Below, in pieces: positions 1 to 26,898 of a stretch of DNA of 28,311 bases. The DNA is taken from contig BLXT01004112.1 in NCBI GenBank assembly GCA_019648995.1, forward strand, positions 13,423-41,733, given 5' to 3'. The position numbers and the translations under genes were made by a program. Each line of letters opens with the position of its first letter. Within the stretch, counting starts at the first letter, position 1. The stretch is from Plakobranchus ocellatus. Lineage: Eukaryota; Mollusca; Gastropoda; Plakobranchidae. The notes beneath the pieces were generated by a model. The model saw only the letters and a program-made list of their open reading frames with translations. It did no database searches and was not told the origin of the DNA.

Positions 1-360
1 TCAACGGCCAAGTGATTTCGGACAATAATCTAAGTACATTAACTATCTTAAGCGTCTCTGTGTTGATGATATCGTATCTTATTCTCAAGAAAGATACAAG
101 AATATCTGTTCATAGGGACATTTATGCTAAAAATACACTCCTTGCGTACCCCTCCCATCTAAGATGGAGAGTTGGCAAGGGGGAGGGGGGGAGGGGTTGT
201 CTTGTTTGCTTATATCCTCTTCACCTTACCTTTGCAGGAAAACAAAAGTAGTGCATCCGGCTTATTATATTAAGGAGTTTTTCTATAATGTAATTGACAT
301 CAAAATAGGCGGCAATATTTGATGTTTGAAGCATTGAACCTGGATTATTGTATTTTACAG

Positions 361-447
361 CCATGCGGCCAATGGAAAGATCAGCTGGACGTAACTTCGG
401 TACTTCGACCCTCTCGCCAGGATTGGACAAAAGTTACGCTAATCAAG
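361..447 (+). CDS. Possible isolated exon (weak)
   Basis: TATTGTATTTTACAG precedes 361 and AAG|GTCGCA follows 447. The 87 bases (29 codons) are open in phase 0 (PCGQWKDQLDVTSVLRPSRQ..) and also in the frame of an internal ATG. No homology is recognised and the donor is poor, so this may be chance. Confidence 0.18.
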
Positions 448-506
448 GTCGCATTGACTTGATATTACTTTCCTTTGATGTGCGAGCTAAAATTCCATAG
501 TCTTGA

Positions 507-660
507 GGGGGGCGTCGGTGGCACAGTGGCTAGCGAGTCCGCCCTGAGATCTGCAGGGACCCTTCTGTCGCGGGTTCGAGCCCCGTCATTGGCGCCCTGG
601 CCTGACGGAGAGCCTGAAAGCCTGAGATCATCTTGTTGTGGACTGGCTATATACAAAAAC
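507..660 (+). mobile_element. tRNA-derived SINE, copy 1
   Basis: Begins GGGGCGTCGGTGGCACAG, with an A-box-like GGCACAGTGGCTAGCG and a B box GGGTTCGAGCCCC at 572-584. A unique core follows (CCTGGCCTGACGGAGAGCCTGAAAGC), and the element ends GTGGACTGGCTATATACAAAAA. Near-identical sequence recurs at 6165-6312, which proves it is interspersed. The anticodon arm does not make a normal tRNA, so it is not a tRNA gene. Confidence 0.85.
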
Positions 661-2020
661 CCAGTCTTGAGGAAGGCGTTTCGAGTAAATATTCAATCTC
701 ACTGATATCACATGTGTTTGTGTGTGTGTCTGTCTGTCTGTCACAGTGTCCTTGTGTTCATTTTTTCACAATTACTAACAAACGAGATCTCTCAGCTTGG
801 CTTGCTAGCGCCTCATGCTTTCAGCGGCGTGTCCAGGAGGACCTACCCAACCATTGCAGCCCTGCCTTCTGTGACTATCGATAAACTCCATGAACCAGCG
901 CGCTGTTCAACTGCAAAATGTCCCTCAGTTCATTATTCTCAAAAAGTTTGCGACAAATTGCATAAGGTTAAGTTTAGTGACCCTTACACAATACGTGGTA
1001 CGTTCAGTTAGTCAAGGATTGAAGATTATGAAACATCTGCAACTTTATGTCTACGCCCCTGTTCGGCGTGCGTCATGCTCCGCTACAGAAAATGATGCAT
1101 CTGTTAAAAAGAAAAAACAAAACAAAAAAAGAAGACAAAATTTGATAAGCTTCCTCCTTGCGTGTTCAGCCCCCGTGACTGGGGTGTTGTGTGCTGATTA
1201 CAGTCTCCTCAGGATTGAATCTTAAATATACCTGCTTTAAAAACATTAATATGGTTGTTTTTATTTAGGCCAAGGACACTGATAGCATTGAAAACTTCTT
1301 TCCTCACAGCAATATGCCCTAAATAGTATCATCGCATTTAATAGCGATAATGATAATATGCCATTAATGATTAATCATATGAAAAAGAAATGATGATGTT
1401 GATGTTGATGATAATAATGACGATGATGATGATACTAACTATGATTATATTAATAAAGCGCGTGCTTTATCAACTGGAAAAAGTCTCTAGGAATCCTTTC
1501 TAGGACCACTGAAGTACCTGAATTTAAAAAAAAAATGTATTAACTTTGTAAACTAAATCTTACTTACAAAACGATCGCTCTAAAGTTATCACTTTATAGA
1601 GCATAAACATCAAAAAACATAATCGTTTTTCTCTACTCTTCCATTGCATTCCCCCCTCCCCTAACCCGCCATTATAATTTGTCTACATTGAAACATTGAA
1701 ACCTTCCCACTGCTGAAGAAGATTCTAAAAAAAAAACCAGACATGACCTTTGGTTTAGCAATTTACATAATAGATAAAAATAGAGCTCTAGTGTGTTGTT
1801 GGCCAGCGGTTCGAATCAGCCTGACTTGAATGAGACTTGTCTTTTTTATGCATTGGTTTTTAACCATACTTGTATCAAACTGAAACTAAAACTGCTGTAG
1901 CTGTCAAAACAATTACATGCAGCTGTTTGTGTTTAGAGCAGAGCGGCAATTCTAAATCACGAAACGATCACATGCCTTTACTAGTCAAGCGTTATTGCCT
2001 CCCCTTATTCTCCACATGGT
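661..2020. other. Upstream flank, no gene recognised
   Basis: Short open frames at 712-1225 have no recognisable domain and no supporting splice sites. A GAT-rich microsatellite lies at 1392-1432. The rest is AT-rich with homopolymer runs. Confidence 0.6.
1783..1850 (+). mobile_element. Possible degraded tRNA-like SINE fragment
   Basis: Contains a B-box-like GCGGTTCGAATC at 1806-1817, preceded by CTCTAGTGTGTTGTTGGCCA, which resembles the end of an A-box region in tRNA SINEs. No second copy was found in the window. Confidence 0.3.
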
Positions 2021-2023
2021 ATA

Positions 2024-2059
2024 CAAACACACACACACAAACACACACACACACACACA
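2024..2059. repeat. (CA)n microsatellite
   Basis: Run of CA dinucleotides interrupted by an extra A near 2040. Confidence 0.97.
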
Positions 2060-2157
2060 GAGCCTTTGCTCTCTCTCTCCTCATCTATTCATTTTTTTTT
2101 TTGGGCCCAAATGATTTTTTTTTGCAGAGGCTTACGCTGTTACTCCATAACATGAAA

Positions 2158-2159
2158 TA

Positions 2160-2220
<61 letters not shown>

Positions 2221-2221
2221 C
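2158..2221. repeat. (TATC)n microsatellite
   Basis: About 16 perfect tetranucleotide units. Confidence 0.98.
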
Positions 2222-2229
2222 TTTCATTT

Positions 2230-3380
2230 TTCTGTCTTTTCATCTTCACTAATCTATCACTTGACACCCGGGTTTTTAGACTATATATGCTTCATGTACA
2301 TTTAAGTCACTAATATGATATTTCAGAAATCAAAACTATCTACATCGAGTTAACCCCATGCTTAAGATGCAGATTTGTTCGCAATATTTTATTAGTATTT
2401 TAGAACACGTTGACATTTTAGGATAAATCTCCTAACGATTCTGTGACTGTTGAAATGAATGTTTTTGCAGGTACACTTAATTAAACATAGGATAGTTCAA
2501 AGATCTAAATTAAAATAACGTGGGTTTCGGAAACAGCTTTTGATATTCCGTTAAATTCAACTGCAATGAAGTTGATCCTTTTCACTTTTTATCCAGAACT
2601 AATAACATCAATATTGACTATACGGCAGAGGCAGATACCTCACTTTGCTTTAAATTCTAGATATTCATTATAAAGTTTATCAATATTTTTTTTTCTTTCT
2701 AGAATGTAAAGCGAAGAGTGTAGGGCAAGATTTAAAAATTTTAAGCACCGCACAATTTTTTGAACCGACGAGATCTTAGGGCGGATTTTCGCCATGTAAA
2801 TCAAGACACTCTCGAATTTTCTGACGTGTCAGTGCAAAGAATAAAATAGAAACAGCCTTAGTAAACATGCAAGCCTTTTTTTTTTTTTTTTTGTCAAACA
2901 TTAGATCTTTTAATCAGAGTGGTGTTTTGTTAAGTTGAGCCTCATACATCACACCACTTTCAGTTTTATGACTTTAAGCAAGCAATGTCACACCGAAACT
3001 GAAACTGCACAATTACGATAGAAAAAAAAAAAGAAGGAAGAAAATCGTGTTTTTGTGGAGAGGCCAGCATTCGGCTTGACAAGGAAAGATATCATGCAGC
3101 ATAAGTGTTACCGCCCCTCTCCTCACTTCTTTCTTCCACAGAGAAAACTCATAAACATCACTTGAACTTGTGCGTTGGCACTTGGCTATATAGGTTTGTT
3201 GAAGTCTTGTTGCGCGGACTATATTTGGCACAAAGTTCGAAAATAACCTCAAGGCTTAAAGAGGTAATGTCACTCCAACCTTGAATGAATCCGTCAGTAT
3301 GCACTTGTCAAGGGATGATAATGAGACAGTAAACATTGTTGCCATAAAAGCAAAAGAGACTCCAAAAGAAATTCTTCAGA
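2230..3380. other. AT-rich flank, nothing recognised
   Basis: Contains only short open frames without protein-like character and poly(T) runs at 2876-2892. No RNA gene or repeat with a second copy was seen. Confidence 0.6.
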
Positions 3381-3405
3381 AAGAGAAAGAGAGAGAGAGA
3401 GGGAA

Positions 3406-3470
<65 letters not shown>
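3381..3470. repeat. (GA)n microsatellite
   Basis: About 90 bp of GA with a few AAAG and GGG interruptions. It produces Arg/Glu and Ser/Leu shadow ORFs on the two strands. Confidence 0.97.
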
Positions 3471-3472
<2 letters not shown>

Positions 3473-3474
3473 AA

Positions 3475-4140
3475 TAGTTTTTTCGCCCTAACCAAAAAAC
3501 CTGAGCAATTAGCTTTGTGTTTTGAAAATAGAACATGTCTACAAATGTATGTTTTAAACGGAAACACAGGCCACACCAAACAATCTACATCTGTCTCACG
3601 GGAAAATCTACTGCTTACGCCTAGTTATATATCTGTGCATCTTTTTCTTTGTTTTACATATTTGAGCTATCTATTCATAACAAGATACTTACTCATCAAT
3701 AACTGAGCTATAACAAAACTAAGAAGAAAAAAAAAACGAAAACAATAATCTAAAAGAAAAAAAAACCCCACACAATTCTGAAACTTGAAAATTGGTATGT
3801 AAGGGCATAAAAACTGCATATTATTTATAATGAGGGCATTACGTTGTCAGTTCAAGTTGTTACTTGGTTTTAAAACAGGAAAAAAACAAAATTGTAACCA
3901 TCCTAAGCGATTGAAACAGGAACAACAATGAGTGCAGAAGGAGAAAAGGCATTAACGGTTTGATACATGAATGTTGTTTCACACAGACTATCCATAATGC
4001 GAAATGATAAAAACCAGATAGGATTTGGCTGGTTTATCTAACGAGTACAAACTGCTTTCAATATAGTGAGGTGTTTAACTCTCTATTTTATAATAAATCA
4101 ACGGGTTTCTTTATCTTTAATTCTGCCACTCTCCGTGCAC
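3475..4140. other. AT-rich flank, nothing recognised
   Basis: Poly(A) runs near 3725 and 3760. No gene, RNA or repeat family was identified. Confidence 0.55.
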
Positions 4141-4221
4141 GTATGTATGTATATATAGATGTATGTATGAATGTATGTATGTATGTATGTATGTATGTAT
4201 GTATGTATGTATGTATGTATG

Positions 4222-4250
<29 letters not shown>
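4141..4250. repeat. (ATGT)n microsatellite
   Basis: About 25 tetranucleotide units ending 340 bases before the gene A start codon, so just upstream of the candidate promoter. Confidence 0.97.
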
Positions 4251-4255
<5 letters not shown>

Positions 4256-4369
4256 TTTTCTTTCTCTGCAACACGCAGGCCCTCTAGTCAATATAAGCCC
4301 GTTTCAAAAGCTGAACCAATTTTCAAGAGATTTAGTTTCTATGCATGAGATCATCTAGCTGCATAATGA

Positions 4370-4590
4370 GCGACGCACATGCGCAGAGATCTCCCTGCGC
4401 GGGACCTGTACGCTGGCCGGTATATTATGATGGGCTGGGCGAAGCATTGGAATACAGTCACTCCCTTACTTCATAACAGTTTAGGCAATGAAACAACTTC
4501 ATTCAGTGTCTAATCAAAATCTAGATCCTCATCCTCTGTGAACTTTAAGTTCAATACACTGTGTTAACATATCTGTTATTCTCATCGACA
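4370..4590 (+). promoter_or_regulatory. Candidate promoter and 5' leader of gene A
   Basis: A locally GC-rich patch at 4372-4420 contains an NRF1-like CGCACATGCGCA (one mismatch to the palindromic consensus). It is followed by a TATA-like TATATTATGA at 4421-4430, about 160 bases before the ATG. A start site near 4450 would give a leader of about 140 nt. The ATG at 4591 sits in a good context (A at -3, G at +4). Position and composition fit a promoter, but no transcript evidence is available and a further upstream noncoding exon cannot be excluded. Confidence 0.35.
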
Positions 4591-20717
<16,127 letters not shown>

Positions 20718-22370
20718 AACATTCAAGTTTCTAAACATCACTGTGGTGTAGATAAAAATGTATGAGCATAATCTAGGATAAGTTAAGATATGTCCGTACT
20801 GTTCAATCTCAAGTATATAGTATCCTGTGGTATCACGTGTGAAATGTCCGCACTGTTTAACCTCAAGTATATAGTATCTGTGGTATCACGTGTGACAAGT
20901 CCGCACTGTTCAACCTCAAGTATTTAGTATCCTGTGGTATCACATGTGACGTTTCCGCACTGTTCAACCTCAAGTATATAGTATCCTGTGGTATCACGTG
21001 TGACATGTCCGCACTGTTCAACCTCAACTGTATAGTATCTTGTGGTATCACGTGTGACATGTCCGCACTGTTCAACCTCAAGAGTATAGTATCCTGTGGT
21101 ATCACGTGTGAAATGTCCGTACTGTTCAACCTCAAGTGTATAGTATCCTGTGGTATCACGTGTGACATTACCGCACTGTTCAACCTCAAGAGTACAGTAT
21201 CCTGTGGTATCACGTGTGAAATGTCCGTACTGTTCAACCTCAAGTGTAAAGTATCCTGTGGTATGATCTGTGACTTGTCCGTACTGTTTAACCTCAAGTG
21301 TATAGTATCCTGTGGTATCGCGTGTGACATATCCGTACTGTTTAACCTCAAGTGTAAAGTATCCTGTGGTATCACGTGTGACATCTCCGTATTGTTTAAC
21401 CTCAAGTATATAGTATCATGTGGTATCACGTGTTGTAATAGTATTTCTTTTTTTAACTTTTACAAGTCTTGTAAAATAGAACTATTGTGTTATGATATGA
21501 CAGTTTTCATGTGAACAACATTACTATCTATAAGATAGAGAAAGCTAGATATCAATTTCTGGACATTTTGTGTTGCGTGTACCCCATTCACATGTATATG
21601 AACTTGATAATTTTTTTTCCTATCGCGATTACCAAACTTCACATCTGTAAAATAATAGAAGGCTCTAAAAGAAAATAATGTCCTTATAATTTTGTGTTGT
21701 TTTGCTCAAAATTTGTTCCTTTTACCATTAAGGTTGGGCAAAGTCCAAAACTCTTATATGCCATACGGTACATCTATGCAGCTTTAAATTTCAATTGAGA
21801 AAAATGTATGGAATGTCGGCCCAGATCTATGACGAGTGTAGACTAAGGCACCAGGTCTATAGGTGTGGGCGATATATGAAATGGAAATTAAGTAACCTGT
21901 AAGGTACACAGAACTGTTTCTTTATGATTTTGTTTTTTTTTTTTTTATTTTGAGCTGCATCTTACCACCTAGATTTGTTTGTAGGAAGCATAAAAACAAG
22001 AAGAAAATTAAACGCATATTTTTTTCTTTATATCTGTACACAAATCTGAATAGAAAACGGTCCTTACTTTATGAATGAAATTTTCCAAACATTGCAAATG
22101 TATGTTGTTAAGGATGGCCTGTACCTTTCCTATGTGTCTTATGATATATTTCTTTACTATATCTATATATTGCTATTAATAAATAATATTTTATAACATC
22201 TCTCTCTCCTTCTTATAATACATTTAAATAAGATAATTTTTAGACAATCCTACTATATCATGAAATTTTCTATTTCCACATACGAGATATCCCGTATTTA
22301 TATTCACCTTGACAATGTATATTGTATTTATATCTTAATATTTAAAACTGGCGTAAATAAATGATGAATG
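20718..22370 (+). promoter_or_regulatory. Gene A 3' region with candidate poly(A) signals
   Basis: Downstream of the stop there is an ATTAAA at 22007-22012 and AATAAA at 22178-22183 and 22356-22361. No canonical AATAAA was noticed between the stop and 22178, so the 3' UTR would be about 1.3-1.6 kb and would include the 54-bp array. The segment 21435-21990 is repeated in inverted orientation at about 24390-24930. Confidence 0.4.
20790..21434 (+). repeat. 54-bp minisatellite, 12 copies, with CACGTG motifs
   Basis: Consensus unit begins ATGTCCGYACTGTTYAACCT and ends GTGGTATCACGTGTGA. Nearly all copies are 54 bp; copy 2 lacks one base. Nine of twelve carry CACGTG (copies 3, 9 and 10 differ). Because 54 is a multiple of three, both strands stay open for long stretches with 18-residue repeats. 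Differences between copies are mostly amino-acid changing, which argues against a real coding role. Confidence 0.93.
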
Positions 22371-23639
22371 ATTTTAGTATACTTTTTGCTAATACTTTTT
22401 TTTCTGCAAAATATGGTGTTGTGTAAAATTGGTATATACTGGCTTAACAAACAGTTGTATACATTTCTTGCTGTTTGTATTAGGGTTGAAAGCTCATTAT
22501 CTTAATTTGTAAAACTTGTCAAATTAATTGAGTTGAACTTATTACTTATCACATTATTCTTCGCCTAAAATTATGGAAGTATAAAGTTTTTATCACCCGT
22601 GTGGTGTAAGTAGGTAATTTCTATGACTGAGTACACTCTTCTTTTTTTTTTTTTTCACTTTTAAAAAGTAGAATATTTTGCTTAGGATGTGTTGTCTTTC
22701 TCTGATTTTCAATAGCAACAGTTTATTAATTATGTTAGCCTGAGACCTTGTGTAAGGTGCAGAGTAAAATTATTTACCAATATAGAAGTCTAGGCTAAAC
22801 CTCATTCTGTCTAGAACATTAAGTTTTACCAGTCTAGAACTTTGACATCTAATTTTCATCAAGGTAAAATCTAAATATACACATCATTATATTGACATTT
22901 GATTTAGGATATTCATATTTTATAACTGTTTTCGATCCATATGCTTATACGATAACTACTGCGTTGTGTATAGATTAAACGTATCGTCTAATATTGTTTT
23001 GCTATAAGGATGTATAATATATTTAATATAAAAGCAACATAACTTGTATTTACTATTTTGTTCAAAATATTTTTTCTAGTGTGCTTATTATAAACTTAAT
23101 TACAAAACATGCACTGCTTTTTCTTGAAATGATTTTTTATGTAGTCCTTTGCGTTGCATTTAAAACAGATCTATTCGATTATGTGTTGCTTTTTTTAACG
23201 ATAGATGAAATAAGCATCTATTCTAACAAGATTCTACAATGTGTTTATTCTATGGAAATGAATGTAACTAGAAAGACATAAGAATTCGGGACACTTCTTT
23301 TAACACAACAGTCCAAAACGTTTCTTCAACGGTCCAGCACAAAAGAAATTACTCCTCGATCCGAAAAGAAATCAAAGCTCTTACAACAAGAAGAAATAAT
23401 AATAATATTAAAAAAGTTTCGAAAGCGGGAAAATTATGATGACAATGATGATTTTGATGATGATAAAGATGATAATGATGATGATGATGATGTAGTGATG
23501 ATAACGCATACTCTGTGTTGTTTCATTTCTTTTTAAAAGTTTGAGTTAGTGGTTGTTTACTTTTACTCTACAGTTTATAGATATAGATTTATTTTAATTG
23601 GCAAAATAGTGGCGTAGATGACCTACACAATACAATGGC
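22371..23639. other. AT-rich spacer between the convergent gene ends
   Basis: No exon-like or RNA-like sequence was recognised. A GAT/GATGAT microsatellite lies at 23437-23493. The short frame at 23081-23281 is a low-complexity AT-rich ORF. Confidence 0.55.
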
Positions 23640-24320
23640 AAAAATCGCAGGAAAACAGCTTTTTTCATGAAAAAGAAACAGGAAAAGGGGCATAACTCAA
23701 AGAGTTTTGATCAGATAAATTTGAAACTCACACAGATTGAAGTTCACTCTTCCACTACTTCTCAACGTAATCCCCGTGGAGATCGATGCATTTTTGCCAG
23801 CGCAACAGCAGCGAATTGATACCCACTCGAAAGAAATCAACGTCAAGATTATCAAACCAATTCCTCAATTCACTGATGAGGTCATCTTCTGTCTCGAAAG
23901 CCATGCCTCCTAAATGGCGCTTCAGGGGTCCAAACAAATGAAAGTCAGAGGGTGCCAGGTCTGGACTGTGGGCAGGATGAGGAAGAATTTCCCAACCGTA
24001 GCGCTGCAGCCATTGCTGTGTAAGGTTTGCTGAATGAGGGGTCGCATTATCGTGCTGAAGCACAACACCCCTTCTCAAGAGCACAGGTCTTTTGCGACGA
24101 ATTGCTTCTTTAAGGCGGTCAAGAGTGCTGCAGTATCGGGCAGCATTGATACACTGACCCTGTGGCAAAATGTCTAAGAGGATCACACCTTTCGCATCCC
24201 AGAGCACGGTAGCCATCACTTTAGCTGCGGACCTCTGCACTTTGAACTTTTTGGTGACTGGAGAGGAGGGATGTTTCCAAGTCATGGAGTCGCGCTTTGT
24301 CTCTGGGGTACGGTTGGGAA
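23640..24320 (-). mobile_element. Mariner (DD34D) transposase C-terminal fragment
   Basis: The open frame 24285-23755 on the minus strand encodes 176 residues with mariner hallmarks: VMATVLWDAKGVILLD, LQHDNATPHSA and HSPDLAPSDFHLFGPLKRHL. The Asp of HDNA and the Asp of PSDFHLF are separated by 34 residues, which is the mariner DD34D spacing. Recognisable sequence begins only slightly upstream (TPETKRDSM); the DNA-binding half and the first catalytic Asp (in the GDE motif) are absent. It ends HGDYVEK and stop. The 5' end is truncated at about 24320 and the flanking terminal repeat was not identified. The copy cannot move itself. It lies just beyond the gene B 3' region. Confidence 0.92.
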
Positions 24321-24389
24321 ATTCTTCCTAGTTTGCTAGAACTTGTTGGTCTGGGAGTATTATTTATGTGCACTAAGAAATTTGTCTGT

Positions 24390-24935
24390 GTGTATTTCTC
24401 TTAAAAAATCAATCTAACTTCTGAAGTTCACCTCAGAAACAGAAAAAAATACCATAAAAAAACAATTTTCTATATTAAATGTCTCTATATTTCCACCTCA
24501 TGAATTGCCTACACCAGTAGATCTAGTGCAATCAACTAAATCAGTCATAGACCTGGGTCGACGTTCCATGATTTTTGAAAATTGAACTACAATTTCGCAT
24601 AGATGACTCTTCCAGCATATTAAGATAAAATAAGAGTTTGGAACGTCTCCCAATTTTCATGCTTAAGGCAACAAATTTTGAACACAACACTAAATTATAC
24701 GTACCTTTTCTTTTTTCCTCCTGTATTGTTAAAACTAAAAATAATCACGTTCAAAGAAACTAGAAAGATCACAATATGAATGCATTACAAAGAAGATAAA
24801 AACCCCGAAGCGAGAATCTAGCTCTCGCCATATCAAAGATAGTGATGTTGTACACAATAAAACTATCATATCTTAATACAATTATTCTGTTCTACGGTTA
24901 TTGTAAAAGTAACATGTAAAAACGTACCACTAGTC
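24390..24935 (-). repeat. Inverted copy of gene A 3' region (gene B 3' UTR)
   Basis: Read on the minus strand, this follows gene B's last exon and matches 21435-21990 of the plus strand in the same order. For example GTGTACAACATCACTATCT matches GTGAACAACATTACTATCT, and AAAATTTGTTGCCTTAA matches AAAATTTGTTCCTTTTA. The two arms are about 550 bp each with many differences and small gaps. The 54-bp array is missing here; only a short CCACGTGG-containing stretch at about 24937 sits at the corresponding place. Confidence 0.8.
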
Positions 24936-25019
24936 CACGTGGTTAAATAGCATGGTTAATGTATTAAATTATTTTAGACATGTTCATACATTGTTATATA
25001 CAGTGATTATTTTAATTAA

Positions 25020-25274
25020 AGACGGCTGAAAATTGCAGTTCTCTTGATGGGTCCCGTACACACGTCCTTTCGCAGTCACGTAGATGCACTTGTACCCGTC
25101 CGTTGCCACACTCTGCGGCACATCATGCTGATAAAAAAAACTCCAGCTTTCATAACTGTTTGATCCAGCGCCCTTGTGATGAGACCATGTGTAGCGCTTT
25201 CTTTGATCCGTCTGTAACTAGTATTGATCCGTCTGGTGTGATGGCGACACCACGCGGATCCTGAATCTGCGGAA
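25020..25274 (-). pseudogene. Gene B: last exon of a convergent paralogue, probably broken
   Basis: On the minus strand an acceptor TACTCTGCAG precedes 25274, and the exon starts TT-CCG-CAG in the same phase as exon 11 of gene A. It reads PQIQDPRGVAITPDGSILVT, then DGSKKALHMVSSQGRWIKQL, very close to gene A. TGA at 25152-25150 aligns with the Trp codon of gene A (QLW). Beyond an eight-T run (25140-25133) the matching frame has shifted and reads SVATDGYKCIYVTAKGRVY. The exon is therefore either a pseudogene or ends the protein about 40 residues early. The other exons of gene B were not found in the window and may lie to the right. Confidence 0.8.
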
Positions 25275-25275
25275 C

Positions 25276-25989
25276 TGCAGAGTAATAAGGAAAAGGTGAA
25301 TGTTAGGTAATCATTAAGTACAACGTTGGCTCCGAGAAAATGGTTCCAGTCGTAAAAAAGGAATATTTCCTTTTTTTTTATGCGACCCCTAAAAGAGGAA
25401 GGTCTTTTTTCCTCGAAGCCTAGTCTTTTTAGAAGTAACGATTGTTGAATGTCCCCTTTTTTTTTTAAAAATAATTTTGACTTTTGGAGAAAATATTGTA
25501 TGAGAGGGCCGATAGTCCTGTATCATCGAAAACATCCGATTAGGTTAAAATCATTTTTTCCGAAATCATTGTTCCGTGTTCCGATATAGATATATATGAA
25601 GACTCCAATGGAAAAATCAGGTAAATCACATTTTTTTCAAAAATTAACTTATCTCTCTAGCCACATTCTTTGTACATGGTAGTTTCGTTTCCAGTATCAA
25701 TCATATGGATAAAACAGTTAAGTCCACCACAGTTTACTCTTTTAAAAATGGTATAAAATGAAAGAATCAGAGAATTCCACTCAATAAAATGGAAAAATGA
25801 GATATGTCCATACATAAGTCACATGACCAGCTTACGTGACCATAAAGGACCTATCAGGGCATTCAGAAATCAACACAAAGGAACGAAACGGCGAATGGAG
25901 AAACTAATTATCCTATAGTAACTGAAATTCCAAAGAAAAGAAAAGTCAGCGGTTCAAAATAGCTAAAAGAAAAATTACAAAGACTGAGT
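25276..25989. other. AT-rich sequence, start of gene B's last intron
   Basis: About 30 bases next to the gene B acceptor resemble the end of gene A intron 10 (ACATT..CCTTTTCCTTATT versus ACATT..CCTTTCTTGATT). Beyond that no similarity and no exon were recognised. Confidence 0.5.
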
Positions 25990-26290
25990 AGTCACACACC
26001 TGGTGAAGATTGTGCCTGCACTAGGTTCAGATGTTTTGAAGTGACAACTATTAAAGAGAGGCAAAACATCTCACAGCATTGAACCGGTATACCAGCAAGG
26101 ATGCCCAGGACGCATATTTAGCCACACTTGTGGATCTTAAACCAGCCAAAAGACGCCATGGCCGTGCTGAAGATCCAAATTTTCATGCAAATAGTGCGCA
26201 TTACAATATTAAGGTGCAGATAGATGGGGTTGCCGTTATTATTCCTGTGTGCAGCTTGCTTTTGTTTTTGTTTTTTTCCCAAGAATAAGG
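25990..26290 (+). pseudogene. Fragment of a probable mobile-element ORF
   Basis: A cysteine-rich stretch (CACTRFRCFEVTTIKERQNI) is followed in another frame by TSKDAQDAYLATLVDLKPAK and HYNIKVQIDGVAVIIPVC. The order Cys-rich segment, KDAQDAYLA, basic patch, then PVC recalls the N-terminal part of multicopy uncharacterised invertebrate proteins that are probably transposon-encoded. Only this piece is present and its frame is interrupted. I cannot name the superfamily. Confidence 0.4.
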
Positions 26291-26299
26291 ATGGACTTT

Positions 26300-26846
26300 T
26301 TCTTTTTGGTGGGAGACTGATTTTTATGATAAATTGTGCTTACCTATAACAAAAGAATTATTTTTAAAAAGTAAATTATACTATTATAATAATATCCGGT
26401 ACTTTATATCCTAATGATTTTGTCGTCATCTGAATGTTGTGCATTAAGCATAAAGTGCTTTAAAATTGTATTTACTTCCATCGTAAAACCAAAACCTCTC
26501 TAAATAACATCTAGATTGGTCCAAAGCCCACATAAACATTTTTTTTAAAAAGACGCTTGGGCGCTAAGCACTTTGTTGTCAGATTTCATGTTGTGAATTT
26601 TTCATTTAAAAAAAAAGTTAATTCTAAGCGATGCTCTCTAGTCAATCAAAACGAATTAATTCAATAAATTTAAACACCAATTAACTGCAAATCTTTCACA
26701 GGTAAAAAGAATGGATGAAGGCCCTCTCTACCAAAAACTAGAGATTTAGGTCTTTTAATATAAAAGTTAGGGACTCGCAAGCTTTGTATTCTTGATTTCT
26801 CCACTTCTTTTTTTTTGTGACTTACCTGTCTTTTTCCACTCGAGTC

Positions 26847-26898
<52 letters not shown>

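Noticed and set aside
507-600. Possible tRNA gene
   Set aside because: A and B boxes exist but the anticodon loop lacks T33 and stems are imperfect; a second interspersed copy at 6165 shows it is a SINE.
890-1225. 111-residue plus-strand ORF
   Set aside because: Lysine run and mixed composition without domain or codon signal; no splice connection to gene A.
20863-21514. Long repetitive ORFs on both strands (188 and 169 residues) over the 54-bp array
   Set aside because: They follow from a repeat period divisible by three; copy differences are mostly amino-acid changing, copy 2 breaks the frame, and both strands are equally open.
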